Below are positions 43,158 to 51,810 of a stretch of DNA of 61,242 bases, one piece after another (the first letter of the stretch is position 1; each line of letters opens with the position of its first letter). The position numbers and the translations under genes were made by a program. Below the pieces are notes generated by a model. The model saw only the letters and a program-made list of their open reading frames with translations. It was not told the origin of the DNA and searched no databases. Source of the DNA: Terriglobia bacterium. Lineage in GTDB: Bacteria > Acidobacteriota > Terriglobia > Terriglobales > Acidobacteriaceae. The DNA is taken from the NCBI GenBank assembly GCA_020073105.1, contig JAIQFW010000044.1:1-61242 (forward strand). The letters run 5' to 3'.

Positions 43158-44408
43158 ATGACCCCGCACGAATCCGAAGCACAGGCACGAAGCACGGCGG
43201 AGGCAGTGGCCCGTCGCAGCTGCGGTAAGCTCATCGCATTTCTCGCAGCACGGAACCGAGATGTAGCGACCGCTGAAGACGCTCTATCGGAGGCATTCGC
43301 TGCCGCGCTGGTGGAATGGCCCGTGAAAGGTTGTCCGACGAACCCGGAGGCTTGGCTGCTAACCGTTGCCCGGCGAAAAGCAATCGACGCAGGGCGGCGA
43401 CAACACACGGCTGAGATTTCGTCGGGACAGCTGAAGTTGATAGCCGAAGGCCTGGAGGCTGCTGCGAACGCGCCAGAGATTCCGGATCGGCGGCTGGGGC
43501 TCATGTTCGTTTGCGCCCATCCCGCGATTGACGCTCGAGTGCGTGCGCCGCTGATGCTGCAGGTCGTGCTCGGGCTGGATGCTAAGACAATCTCCTCGGC
43601 ATTCCTACTTTCCCCAGCAACCATGGGTAAGAGACTGGTCCGTGCCAAGGGAAAGATTCGACAGGCAGCTATCCCATTCGAAGTGCCGGAGCGCGAGCAA
43701 CTTCCCGGCAGACTCGGTGCGGTCCTGGACGCGATCTATGCGGCTTTTGCTGAAGGGTGGACCGATCCCGGCGGAACCGATCTGGTTCGTCGCGACCTCA
43801 CCGACGAAGCATTCTTTCTTGCCAGGCTGGTGGGCGAACTGCTACCGGAAGAACCGGAGCCGCTCGGTCTGCTCGCCCTGATGCTTCACGCGGAAGCCCG
43901 CCGGCCGGCACGCCGCAATGCGCAAGGCGAGTACGTGCCACTCGCAGAACAGGATCCTGCGCTGTGGAACCAGGGTATGATCAGCGAAGCCGAAGCTCTC
44001 CTATTTCGCGCCAGCACGCTAGGCTCAATCGGACGTTATCAACTGGAAGGCGCATTGCAGTCAGCCCACGTCCATCGCTGCCGCACAGGCCACGACAACT
44101 GGCCTGCGGTCGTCGAACTGTACGATGGCTTGATGGCGCTCTCCGGCTCACCAGTGGTTGCAGTCAACCGCGCTCTGGCCGTTGCGAATTTACGTGGTGC
44201 CAAAGCCGCTCTAGGGGACTTGCGTGAGATCGAGGACGATGCACGAATCGCCGACTACCAGCCATACTGGGCTGCCCGCGCAGAGCTGCTGGCCAAGACG
44301 GGCGCACATCCCGAGGCGCGCCACGCCTATGAGATCGCAATCGGCCTGGAGCATGACCCTTCCGTCCGCCGCTTCCTGCGACGGCGTCAGTCGGCCTTGC
44401 CACGGTGA
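43158..44408 (+). CDS. ECF sigma factor, ECF42 type (DUF6596/TPR tail)
   Basis: The 416-residue protein has sigma region 2 (KLIAFLAARNRDVATAEDAL, WLLTVARRKAID), region 4 (ALMLQVVLGLDAKTISSAFL and MGKRLVRAKGKIR) and a long C-terminal extension with DUF6596/TPR-like helices (EPLGLLALMLHAEARRPAR, VVAVNRALAVAN). This structure and the adjacent DGPF gene define ECF42, a group without an anti-sigma factor in which the extension controls activity. No target promoter was identified. It probably controls its own upstream DGPF and DUF1761 genes. Confidence 0.92.
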   Translation: MTPHESEAQARSTAEAVARRSCGKLIAFLAARNRDVATAEDALSEAFAAALVEWPVKGCPTNPEAWLLTVARRKAIDAGRRQHTAEISSGQLKLIAEGLEAAANAPEIPDRRLGLMFVCAHPAIDARVRAPLMLQVVLGLDAKTISSAFLLSPATMGKRLVRAKGKIRQAAIPFEVPEREQLPGRLGAVLDAIYAAFAEGWTDPGGTDLVRRDLTDEAFFLARLVGELLPEEPEPLGLLALMLHAEARRPARRNAQGEYVPLAEQDPALWNQGMISEAEALLFRASTLGSIGRYQLEGALQSAHVHRCRTGHDNWPAVVELYDGLMALSGSPVVAVNRALAVANLRGAKAALGDLREIEDDARIADYQPYWAARAELLAKTGAHPEARHAYEIAIGLEHDPSVRRFLRRRQSALPR

Positions 44409-44478
44409 CATTTGCCGCAAAGACAGGCGACAACACGCTTCTGAATGACGAGCAAACCCGGTGTGCGACAATCGGCCG

Positions 44479-44847
44479 TCAATCGTCCATTCTGGTGGAT
44501 CCCTTCTCTTCGTTGCACCACCAGTGTGTTGCCTGGATGTTGTCGGGATGATCGTCTCTCCACGCACCGCCCATTCCTTTCGGCTCCTTGTGATCCGGAA
44601 CAATGTCGTTGTAGTCCGTGAACTCTTCATTGCAGGTCGGACAGATCCCGCTTTGTTCGACGATCTTCCGGTTCATCAGTTTCCGCATCTCTGCAGGCGA
44701 TCGCAGCTCCCGATACCCTCGGGGGTGGTGGGGGTCCTCTACGCGCTGAACCCCGAGTCTTATGACCTTGGGTTTAGGAAGGACCTTTCGGCCACAGCAA
44801 GCGCGCGATCTGTGAATTGGGCAGAATTCGTTGGAACGGAGTCTCAC
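44479..44847 (-). CDS. HNH endonuclease-domain protein
   Basis: The 122-residue product begins with GTG at 44847 behind GGAGA. A small N-terminal Cys/His segment is followed by an HNH nuclease: CPTCNEEF, then DIVPDHKEPKGMGGAW, NIQATHWWCNEEKG. The paired Cys (CPTC and WC) suggest a zinc-supported beta-beta-alpha fold. Such isolated small HNH proteins occur in phage remnants and in restriction systems, but there is no partner gene here. Its biological role cannot be inferred. Confidence 0.82.
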   Translation of the reverse strand: MRLRSNEFCPIHRSRACCGRKVLPKPKVIRLGVQRVEDPHHPRGYRELRSPAEMRKLMNRKIVEQSGICPTCNEEFTDYNDIVPDHKEPKGMGGAWRDDHPDNIQATHWWCNEEKGSTRMDD

Positions 44848-44969
44848 GATACGTCTCCTGTAGTTCTTGGGGGATGTGAAGGGGTTTCAGCGTCGAAAAC
44901 CGCTAAGCGAGCGGGAACAACACAGACATCGGCAGTCTGGCAGTCAGTCTTCGATAGAATTGCGATGGG

Positions 44970-45236
44970 ATGGGAGTCACGATCGAGTTGCAGAATCTCG
45001 GCGACGCCCAGCTGTGCCGGGATATCACCGCGCACCTGGAGCACACATTCAGTGGGCGACAAGGCGAATGGCGCGTGTCTATTGCGGGATCACGGGCGGC
45101 TGAGAACTGGGACTTGCGGGTGGAAGGACCGAACGGGTTTGAACGGTCTTATATCCTCTCGGCCGGTGCCGGCGAGCACGAGCCCGCGGCGATATGCACA
45201 CTTGTTTTAAGGCTGGTGGCGCCTGCTAAAGCGTGA
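44970..45236 (+). CDS. Small conserved hypothetical protein
   Basis: This 88-residue protein has an alpha/beta pattern (VTIELQNLGDAQLCRDITAHL, then EWRVSIAGSRAAENWDLRVEG). It has no membrane helix. The ribosome-binding site is weak. No family was recognised; it is divergent from the HNH gene and not in an obvious operon. Confidence 0.6.
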   Translation: MGVTIELQNLGDAQLCRDITAHLEHTFSGRQGEWRVSIAGSRAAENWDLRVEGPNGFERSYILSAGAGEHEPAAICTLVLRLVAPAKA

Positions 45237-45311
45237 GCACAGCTTTCGTTCGCCCGGGTGCGGCATTTCTCTCTTTTCGGCTAAAATGGGATCCGCACGA
45301 AAGGAGCACAA

Positions 45312-45812
45312 ATGGCAAAGAAAAAGATCGATCCGCTAAACAGGAAGCAGTACAGCGCCGTCTCCGCCGCGCTTACCGTCTCTGATATTCCGGCAGCGGT
45401 GAGCTTCTATCAAAAGGCTTTTGGTTTCGCGAAACGCGGCATCATGAACGGGCCTGACAGAAAGCCGGTCCATGCTGAACTCACCCTGCGGGGTACGACG
45501 CTCATGCTCGGCCCTGAGAACGCGGCGATGGGAAAGCGCAATGCCAAGAACGTTGGCGCCTCTCCTGCGAGCCTCTACATCTACGTGGAAAACGTGGATA
45601 AGGTCGTCGAGAAAGCGACCAAGCTCGGCGCAACACCACAAGGTCCCGTGATGGACATGTTTTGGGGTGATCGCTGCGGCACCGTCGTCGATGCGGATGG
45701 CTACACGTGGATGGTCGGTACACACAAGGCGGAACCGACAGCCAAAGAAATGAAGAAAGGAATGGAGGAGATGATGAGGCAGCAGCCGCCGAGCGCAGCT
45801 GCCGCTGACTGA
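45312..45812 (+). CDS. VOC family (glyoxalase/PhnB-like) protein
   Basis: The 166-residue protein has an AAAGGAG site and two beta-alpha-beta-beta-beta units: SAALTVSDIPAAVSFYQKAF and LYIYVENVDKVVEKATKLGA, ending DMFWGDRCGTVVDADGYTW. It matches PhnB/YdcJ-like members of the vicinal oxygen chelate superfamily, whose substrates are mostly unknown. The C-terminal 25 residues are a Lys/Glu/Met-rich tail (KEMKKGMEEMMRQ) seen in many homologues. It converges on dinB. Confidence 0.87.
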   Translation: MAKKKIDPLNRKQYSAVSAALTVSDIPAAVSFYQKAFGFAKRGIMNGPDRKPVHAELTLRGTTLMLGPENAAMGKRNAKNVGASPASLYIYVENVDKVVEKATKLGATPQGPVMDMFWGDRCGTVVDADGYTWMVGTHKAEPTAKEMKKGMEEMMRQQPPSAAAAD

Positions 45813-45819
45813 GGTAGTG

Positions 45820-46887
45820 TCACTCGAACAGCGCTGGCTGTCGGGTGGTCTTTTCCGCCTCCTGAAAGTTGCTCAGGCCAACGCCCACAAGCCGATAGCG
45901 TCGCCGTGGGTCGAGATCCACTCGTTCTCGAAGCTCTAGAGCGATCTCAGTCAGTTCTTCGCAAGAGGATGGTGGGGAGGTCGGGGTGTAGCTTCGCGTC
46001 AGGATCTTGAACTCGCTCGTCTTCAGCTTGAGGACCACAGTGCGGGCAATTCGGGACTCCTTGCGCAAAGCCTCCCAGAGCTTTTCTGCCAGGCGCCGGA
46101 TCATAGGCTCGGTCTCCGCCAGCAGAACGTCGCTTTCAAAGGTGTCCTCGACGGAGATGGATTGCGTCGGCCGGTTGGGAACGACTTCGCTTTCGTCGAT
46201 GCCGCGCGCAAGCTCGTACAGGCGTACACCATAGCGACCGAAGCGCTCTTCCAGAACGGGCAAATCTACTCCCCGTAAGTCGCCCACCGTCCTGGCTCCC
46301 AACTTGCCGAGTCTCTCTTCCGTGACCTTTCCTACTCCAGGCAGGCGTCCGACCGGCAGAGGCAGCAGAAACGCATCCACTTCTTCCGGCTGGATCACGA
46401 ACAGTCCGTCCGGCTTCCGCCAGTCGGACGCGAGCTTGGCTAAGAATTTGTTCGGTGCCACACCGGCAGAGGCGCTCAGATTCAGTTCCTGGCGAATCTG
46501 TTTGCGAATCATGCGCGCCACCAGGGTTGCAGTCGGCAAACCCGTCTTGTTTTCGGTCACGTCGAGGTAGGCTTCGTCGAGCGATGGTGGTTCGATCAGG
46601 TCGGTATGGCGTTTGAAAATCTCTCGTACCTCGCGTGAGACGGCCCGATAGCGGGTGAAATCCGGCGGCACAAAAATGGCTTCTGGGCATAGACGTTCTG
46701 CCCGCACTGCCGGCATTGCCGAGTGGACTCCGAACTTTCTGGCTTCGTAGGAAGCAGCGCAAACAACAGAACGTCTGCCCTTCCAGGCAACGATCACGGG
46801 CTTGCCGCGCAATTGCAGATCATCGCGCTGCTCGACCGAGGCATAGAAGGCATCCATGTCCACGTGAATGATTTTGCGAATGCCCAT
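45820..46887 (-). CDS. dinB: DNA polymerase IV
   Basis: This 355-residue Y-family polymerase starts MGIRKIIHVDMDAFYASVEQ, with the first catalytic Asp residues, and has SLDEAYLDV with the second acidic pair, a helix-hairpin-helix (GVGKVTEERLGKLGARTVGD) and a little-finger domain (SVEDTFESD onward). It ends ALFE; this resembles a beta-clamp-binding tail (QPALFE). It copies damaged DNA with low fidelity. No LexA box was recognised upstream. The start at 46887 is the conserved one. Confidence 0.93.
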   Translation of the reverse strand: MGIRKIIHVDMDAFYASVEQRDDLQLRGKPVIVAWKGRRSVVCAASYEARKFGVHSAMPAVRAERLCPEAIFVPPDFTRYRAVSREVREIFKRHTDLIEPPSLDEAYLDVTENKTGLPTATLVARMIRKQIRQELNLSASAGVAPNKFLAKLASDWRKPDGLFVIQPEEVDAFLLPLPVGRLPGVGKVTEERLGKLGARTVGDLRGVDLPVLEERFGRYGVRLYELARGIDESEVVPNRPTQSISVEDTFESDVLLAETEPMIRRLAEKLWEALRKESRIARTVVLKLKTSEFKILTRSYTPTSPPSSCEELTEIALELRERVDLDPRRRYRLVGVGLSNFQEAEKTTRQPALFE

Positions 46888-46977
46888 TGGCAACCATACT
46901 ATTCCGGGTTGCAGAAGGCTGTGAACGCCACGTCCTCTCGGCCAGACTGCAAACTCTCAGTGCGGTAAATTCTAGGA

Positions 46978-47355
46978 GTGCATGTAGCTCCCAGCCTCTA
47001 TTCTGCACTCGCGATGTTCGTCCTTTTCCTGCACGCGCTGTTCGTTCTGTGGGTGGTCTTCGGCGCTTTTCTGACAAGCTCTCGTCCGGTTCTTCGCCGG
47101 CTGCATATCGTTTCTCTTGTCTGGGTAATCCTTACGGAACTTCTTCCTTGGCCGTGTCCTCTAACGGTGCTAGAGAACTGGCTTGAAGCCAGGGCCGGAG
47201 TCGAGCCATACCAGGGTGGGTTCCTGCTTCACTATCTGGACAAGTTGGTCTATCCAAACATTCCCGCTACTGTTCTGACGGCTGCAGGCGTGCTCGTTTG
47301 CCTTCTGAACCTGGTGTTCTACGGACGGCAGATGTGGATCGCCCGGCACCGTTAA
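46978..47355 (+). CDS. DUF2784 membrane protein
   Basis: The product is 125 residues from a GTG, or 114 from the ATG at 47011. It has three or four membrane helices: LYSALAMFVLFLHALFVLWV, then IVSLVWVILTELLPWPCPLT with the conserved WPCPL motif of DUF2784. Function unknown. The gene is divergent from dinB by about 90 bases; its ribosome-binding site is weak. Confidence 0.82.
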   Translation: MHVAPSLYSALAMFVLFLHALFVLWVVFGAFLTSSRPVLRRLHIVSLVWVILTELLPWPCPLTVLENWLEARAGVEPYQGGFLLHYLDKLVYPNIPATVLTAAGVLVCLLNLVFYGRQMWIARHR

Positions 47356-47366
47356 TTTCCCATACC

Positions 47367-47600
47367 TCACGCTCTTATCCGGCGAAACGAGACCAAATCC
47401 CACCGCCGATCAGGTGTTGATGTCTGTTGTCGAAGGATGTAGAGATTGCCGTCGTCGGCCCGAACTTTGTAGGAGATGCTCTCTGGGTCGTACCACTGAT
47501 CGAGCACGGTCTCGACCTCACACTGTCTTCCACCCAGCCAGAACCGAACGGGGCGTTCATCGGCCTTTCGGCCCGAGTAACATTCCACGGTTAACTTCAT
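47367..47600 (-). CDS. Small conserved protein, DUF6504-like
   Basis: The 77-residue protein (MKLTVECYSGRKADERPVRF, then CEVETVLDQWYDPESISYKV and DDGNLYILRQ) is predicted as a small beta barrel. It resembles DUF6504-type proteins, which in several genomes neighbour Y-family polymerase genes, and dinB is indeed close. The family link is tentative. It shares the strand of the ParB-like gene upstream. Confidence 0.65.
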   Translation of the reverse strand: MKLTVECYSGRKADERPVRFWLGGRQCEVETVLDQWYDPESISYKVRADDGNLYILRQQTSTPDRRWDLVSFRRIRA

Positions 47601-47623
47601 TGGTTTCGTTGTCGTTCCCCAAC

Positions 47624-48586
47624 CTATGCCTCTTCATCTGGCGGTCCGGCCGTGCCGGCGAGATCCTGAGGCTTGATCTTCTCGACATTGAATCTTGCAG
47701 CACGCTCGCGCATGGTCTTCAGCACATCTTCAAGTGCTGGCGGTTCACCCTGGATCCAACGTAGTGGATTGATGCGGGCGACAACCAACGACCGCAGATA
47801 TGGGCTGACCATGCCGCGTTCTTTTAGCTTCTTAACTACCACCGCGACTTTCTCTTCCAGGTCGAGCACCATCGCCGCCCGCTTCTCATGATCCTTAATG
47901 GCAGTGCGCAGCGGATCATCGGTGAAAGTCTCAAGTCGCCGGAGGATTGGGTGATAGGCCCCGCCACCAAAGCGCGGCGTCCGCTCATAGCAGACGCCGA
48001 GGGTGACTAAGGCGGCTTCGTCAAGGTAAAACGCGAACCTGGACTCCGGGCGTGAGGCATCCTCGCCAACTAGGCCGCGATAGATGCGTATGACTTCGAG
48101 GGAACGTTCTTTCAGGTTGTGTGCCTTCTCGGTGTTCAGTGCCAGGATTTGCCAGGCCACCTCGCGGTCAGCGACCACGAGTGCGGAGATCGACTTGGCC
48201 CCAAGCCGACGCATGGCCTCCAGGCGATGCCGGCCATTGGGAGTCCAGAAGCCGCCCTTTGGCGCCACGATGGCGATCACGGGATCCAGAAAACGGCCCG
48301 TCTTGTTGATGACGTCAGCCAGACGCTTGTGGTGGGCGTCGGAAAGATCGCGCTGGAAAGGCGTAGGCTCAATCGCAGCGATCGGCAGGACCGCAAGCAG
48401 CAGCGGGTGACCGCCGAGAGGCTCTTTATATGAACCGACGACGCAGCCGCCGGCTTTCTGAACTGCTTGCGCCGCCTCCGCGGCAGCTCCTACAGGTTCC
48501 TGCAGATAACATTCTGCGGGTCCCAACCCCTTCGTGCCGGGCTTGGCTTTGCGTGGACGCCGCCGGACTGGTGCGCGCTTAACCAT
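47624..48586 (-). CDS. Orphan ParB/Srx-fold nuclease-domain protein
   Basis: This 320-residue protein has a ParB N-terminal (Srx) fold at about 60-150: PTPFQRDLSDAHHKRLADVI and the phosphate-binding motif PNGRHRLEAMRRLG at 116-129, which in ParB binds CTP. Unlike chromosomal ParB it lacks a classic KorB-type helix-turn-helix and the dimer tail; the rest is mixed helix (FYLDEAALVTLGVCYERTPR). There is no parA nearby. It is probably a regulator or DNA-associated NTPase rather than a segregation protein. Confidence 0.82.
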   Translation of the reverse strand: MVKRAPVRRRPRKAKPGTKGLGPAECYLQEPVGAAAEAAQAVQKAGGCVVGSYKEPLGGHPLLLAVLPIAAIEPTPFQRDLSDAHHKRLADVINKTGRFLDPVIAIVAPKGGFWTPNGRHRLEAMRRLGAKSISALVVADREVAWQILALNTEKAHNLKERSLEVIRIYRGLVGEDASRPESRFAFYLDEAALVTLGVCYERTPRFGGGAYHPILRRLETFTDDPLRTAIKDHEKRAAMVLDLEEKVAVVVKKLKERGMVSPYLRSLVVARINPLRWIQGEPPALEDVLKTMRERAARFNVEKIKPQDLAGTAGPPDEEA

Positions 48587-48645
48587 AGTCAGTGTTCCAT
48601 TCTAGTTCCGAGCGAAGCGCGATCTCGCCGCGCGAACGCCCTTGC

Positions 48646-49683
48646 CTAACCGTCTTCGAACGCCCGGGCGGTCTCGTCACGACTTGCGGGCGTCAGCGGC
48701 TCGATGTCTCCATTCGTCACAATCGTGATCTCCTCGCTCGACGGACGCACCTCACCAATGACCGCAACCTGGGTACCTGTGGCCTTAATGGCAGACTGGA
48801 CCGAGTCCGCCTTGTCCGGCGCCACGGCGATCAGCAATGCGCCTGAGGCAATCAGTTTCAGCGGATCAAGTGTGAGCGCGCTGCAAATCGCGTCGGTTTC
48901 GGGAAACAAGGGAATGTGCTCGCGAATGACTCGAAGCCCGAGACCGGCAGGCGCCACCATCTCGAACAGACCCGTTGCGAGCCCGCCTTCGGTCGGATCA
49001 TGCATTGCGTGCACGCCCTCGCCGACATTGGCAGCGGCAAGAGCTGCATTCACGACGCTGATACTGGGCTCAATCAGGAAACGAGCGGCCCGCGCCAGAA
49101 GATCGGCATTAACCCGGTCCCGCAGCTGTTCGTTCATCTCTTGTGCCAGGATCGCGGTGCCCTCAATGGCTACGCCGCGTGTCAGCAGGATCTGATCACC
49201 GATGGCGATGCGAGTCTTCCGCACCAGGCAAGTCGGGGCGACCTCGCCGAGCATCTGCCCGACCAGAATCGGCCGCTCCAGACCTTGGGTGATTTCCGTG
49301 TGCCCGCCTCCGATCGCGACATCCAATTCCTCACACGCGCTCCGCACATCCGCCATGATCGTCTCCGCCAGTTCGGGCGTCGTGCGGTTCTCGGGAAGGA
49401 GCATAACGACGAAGAACCACAACGGCCGTGCGCCCAGGACCGCAACGTCGTTCGCATTCACGTGAACCGCATAGCGACCGATGTGAGCCGTGGCGAAGGT
49501 AACCGGATCGGTCGCGACGACGAGATAGCGATCCCCGGCATCGATGACGGCCGCGTCCTCGCCAATCTGAGGTCCAATGAGCAGGCGCGGATCATGCTTC
49601 GACGGATGCTTCAGCAACGACCGCAAATGCTCAAGCGGAAGCTTGCCGACTGGCAGAACCTCCTTGGGTTGGCCTTGTCTCAT
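48646..49683 (-). CDS. AIR synthase-related / HypE-like ATP-dependent enzyme
   Basis: The 345-residue protein has the AIR-synthase N-domain (IGEDAAVIDAGDRYLVVATD, HVNANDVAVLGARP) and C-domain (MHDPTEGGLATGLFEM), the fold of PurM, HypE, ThiL and SelD, which make phosphorylated intermediates with ATP. The GGGHTEI block matches HypE-like members. No other hyp gene is seen, so a role in hydrogenase maturation is doubtful and a thiamine- or cofactor-related role is possible. The start at 49683 is chosen because the frame upstream runs antisense through hsp20. Confidence 0.82.
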   Translation of the reverse strand: MRQGQPKEVLPVGKLPLEHLRSLLKHPSKHDPRLLIGPQIGEDAAVIDAGDRYLVVATDPVTFATAHIGRYAVHVNANDVAVLGARPLWFFVVMLLPENRTTPELAETIMADVRSACEELDVAIGGGHTEITQGLERPILVGQMLGEVAPTCLVRKTRIAIGDQILLTRGVAIEGTAILAQEMNEQLRDRVNADLLARAARFLIEPSISVVNAALAAANVGEGVHAMHDPTEGGLATGLFEMVAPAGLGLRVIREHIPLFPETDAICSALTLDPLKLIASGALLIAVAPDKADSVQSAIKATGTQVAVIGEVRPSSEEITIVTNGDIEPLTPASRDETARAFEDG

Positions 49684-49839
49684 GTGCTCATGATCATCGA
49701 CGAGGCCGCCTCGAGGGTCAAGGCCAGGATCCGTGTTCAGCGGTTCACAACATATTCCGCAGAGATTCCGCGAGATACTCTCGTAAAATAAGGAAGACGA
49801 CGCCGGAGCCCGAGGTGTCGGCGGACTAGGAGGTTTGCT

Positions 49840-50316
49840 ATGAAATCTCTCGTGCGTTGGCAACCATTTCAGGAACTCACGTCTCTCCAACGGCAGATGA
49901 ACCATTTGTTCGACAGCTTCTTTGGCAGAACACCAGGGATGCCGTTCGAAGAGAATCTGAGCGCCTGGGAATTCGGACCAGCAGCAGACGTTTACGAAGA
50001 TGATCAAAAACTGACCTTCAAAGTGGAAGTGCCAGGCATTGATGAAAAAGACGTCAAAGTCGAAGTCGAGAACAACGTGCTTACTGTGCGCGGCGAACGC
50101 AGACTCGAAAAGGACATCAAGGAGGAGAACTTCCGGCGCAAGGAGCGCCACTACGGGGCCTTCTCCCGCTCATTCACCCTTCCCACAAGCGTAGACCCGG
50201 ACAAGATTGAAGCCAATTACACGCATGGCGTGCTGAGCATTGACATGCCGAAGCGTGCAGAAGCGAAGGCAAGACAAATCAGGGTGAACGTGCCCAAGAC
50301 GTTGAAAGCCGCATAG
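49840..50316 (+). CDS. Hsp20/alpha-crystallin small heat-shock protein
   Basis: The 158-residue protein has an AGGAGG site. The alpha-crystallin domain spans about 45-145 (AADVYEDDQKLTFKVEVPGI, NNVLTVRGERRLEKD, YTHGVLSIDMPKR), and the I-x-V tail IRVNV is present. It keeps unfolding proteins soluble without ATP. No CIRCE or ROSE element was recognised in its 5' region. A strong hairpin terminator follows. It lies divergent from the AIR-synthase-like gene. Confidence 0.95.
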   Translation: MKSLVRWQPFQELTSLQRQMNHLFDSFFGRTPGMPFEENLSAWEFGPAADVYEDDQKLTFKVEVPGIDEKDVKVEVENNVLTVRGERRLEKDIKEENFRRKERHYGAFSRSFTLPTSVDPDKIEANYTHGVLSIDMPKRAEAKARQIRVNVPKTLKAA

Positions 50317-50321
50317 CTCCA

Positions 50322-50349
50322 GAAGGGAGGGCAGTTTCGCCCTCCCTTC
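50322..50349 (+). terminator. Hairpin terminator after hsp20
   Basis: An 11-bp perfect stem gaagggagggc / gccctcccttc (50322-50332 with 50339-50349), 6-base loop, followed by ttcc. It lies between the convergent hsp20 and radical SAM genes and may serve both. Confidence 0.75.
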
Positions 50350-50372
50350 TTCCAAGATCCGTCTGCCGAATT

Positions 50373-51368
50373 TCAGTACAGCCACCCTGGTTCAACTGGA
50401 ATTGCATCGGAGTCTAGTCGAACCAACCCCGCCGCATAAAATTCATCGAGGGCTTTCCGGAACTCTCTACCGGTGATGCGGCGGTTGATCTCTGGATACT
50501 CAGTCTCGTTGACACGGCAAGCAGGATGATACTGGGCCATCAAGTTGACATAGGTGTCAGCGCCCAGTTCGCGGACGATCCACTGCATGATCTCAGCTGT
50601 CCCTGCCACACCGCCAGGCATGACGAGGTGACGCAGAAGAACGCCCCGAAGGGCTATGCCGTGTTCATCTGTGACCAGTGGCCCTACTTGTCGGTGCATC
50701 TCCTTGATGGCCCGTCGAGCAGTGTCAGGATAGTCGGGAGCCTTCGCGTAGCGTCGCGCTTGGCAGGGGTCCCAGAACTTAAAGTCGGGCATGTAGATAT
50801 CGACAATGCCGTCCATGAGCGCGAGGGAATCCGGCGAGTCGTAGGCACTGGTGTTGTAAACCAACGGAAGGCGGAGGCCGCGCTTAGCAGCCAGCGAGAG
50901 GGCCTCTAGAATCTGCGGCACAACATGCTCCGGAGTCACGAAGTTGAGGTTGTGACAACCCTTGCCCTGCAAATCAAGCATCATCTCTGCGAGTTCGTCT
51001 GGCTTGGTAGCATGGCCCTCACCCAGCCAACTGATCTCGTAGTTTTGGCAGAAGACGCAACGTAGATTGCATGAACTGAAGAAAATGGTTCCCGAGCCGC
51101 GCGAGCCACTCAGGCAGCGTTCCTCACCGGAGTGGGCAAAATGGCTGCTCACCGTGGCGTAACGCCCGGTCTTACATACCTTGGTTAGGTTTTCGAGGCG
51201 GTTAACATGGCAGTTGCGCGGGCACAGGGCACAGTCAGCGAGCTTCTCGAGGCCAAGTTCCACACGGCGTGACAACTGCCCCGACTCCCACAACTTGACA
51301 TAGGCTGGCTGGAAGCTTGCACGCGTGATCGTGAAACGGTACGAGACTGACATGATGACAAGCGCCAT
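50373..51368 (-). CDS. PflX-type radical SAM protein
   Basis: The 331-residue protein carries a Cys-rich leader CALCPRNCHVNR, then the radical SAM motif CNLRCVFC in SSCNLRCVFCQNYEISW, and the rest of a partial TIM barrel (DIYMPDFKFWDP). This is the COG1313/PflX group, whose reaction is unknown and which is distinct from the true pyruvate formate-lyase activase. The start is uncertain: 51368 or 51353. It follows the Mth938-like gene on the same strand. A decayed piece of a second copy lies at 55059-55151. Confidence 0.88.
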   Translation of the reverse strand: MALVIMSVSYRFTITRASFQPAYVKLWESGQLSRRVELGLEKLADCALCPRNCHVNRLENLTKVCKTGRYATVSSHFAHSGEERCLSGSRGSGTIFFSSCNLRCVFCQNYEISWLGEGHATKPDELAEMMLDLQGKGCHNLNFVTPEHVVPQILEALSLAAKRGLRLPLVYNTSAYDSPDSLALMDGIVDIYMPDFKFWDPCQARRYAKAPDYPDTARRAIKEMHRQVGPLVTDEHGIALRGVLLRHLVMPGGVAGTAEIMQWIVRELGADTYVNLMAQYHPACRVNETEYPEINRRITGREFRKALDEFYAAGLVRLDSDAIPVEPGWLY

Positions 51369-51429
51369 TTCTCGCAATGCTGCGACGGTTTCACAATCCC
51401 CTCTGCGAGAGAGCGTGTGATACCACGAC

Positions 51430-51780
51430 TCAGCACGTCACATGGAGGATTGCGTTGGTGTCATCAGGATCCTGGCCTAGCCTTTCGATCGCCTCGGCGG
51501 TTGGCAGGACCAACAATTCGACGTGACGCCGCCGTGCTTCGCGCTTGACTTCCTCCATTAGAGGCAGCCTGCCATACGCCCCGGTTCCGATAATCAACTG
51601 CCTGCACTTCCACGGTATCTCCTCTTCGACGGACAGCGGCGTGTGCCCAAACTCGTCTTGAAACCGCTTCGAAGGCTTCTTCTTGCGTTTCAGGATCTTC
51701 CCATGGTCGATGATCACATCGTGCTCGTATGTTGTGCCATCAATCTGTATGCAGCCGAAAGAGAAATGACCGAACTTCAT
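51430..51780 (-). CDS. Mth938-like domain protein
   Basis: This 116-residue protein starts at 51780 behind GAGGTTGAG. It has the Mth938/DUF498 fold: FGHFSFGCIQIDGTTYEHDV, IIGTGAYGRLPL and LLVLPTAEAIERL. Related domains occur in eukaryotic AAMDC and in the complex-I assembly factor NDUFAF3, but the bacterial role is unknown. It is placed between a zinc-ribbon gene and the radical SAM gene in the same orientation. Confidence 0.85.
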   Translation of the reverse strand: MKFGHFSFGCIQIDGTTYEHDVIIDHGKILKRKKKPSKRFQDEFGHTPLSVEEEIPWKCRQLIIGTGAYGRLPLMEEVKREARRRHVELLVLPTAEAIERLGQDPDDTNAILHVTC

Positions 51781-51810
51781 CTCAACCTCGCCGGACAGAA
51801 GCGGATCCAC

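Noticed and set aside
44461-45210. 249-codon plus-strand frame opposite the HNH gene
   Set aside because: It runs antisense through the HNH gene and out of frame through the next gene, with no recognisable motif.
49684-50151. Upstream extension of the AIR-synthase-like frame to an ATG at 50151
   Set aside because: It is entirely antisense to the well-supported hsp20 gene and its sequence is not protein-like.
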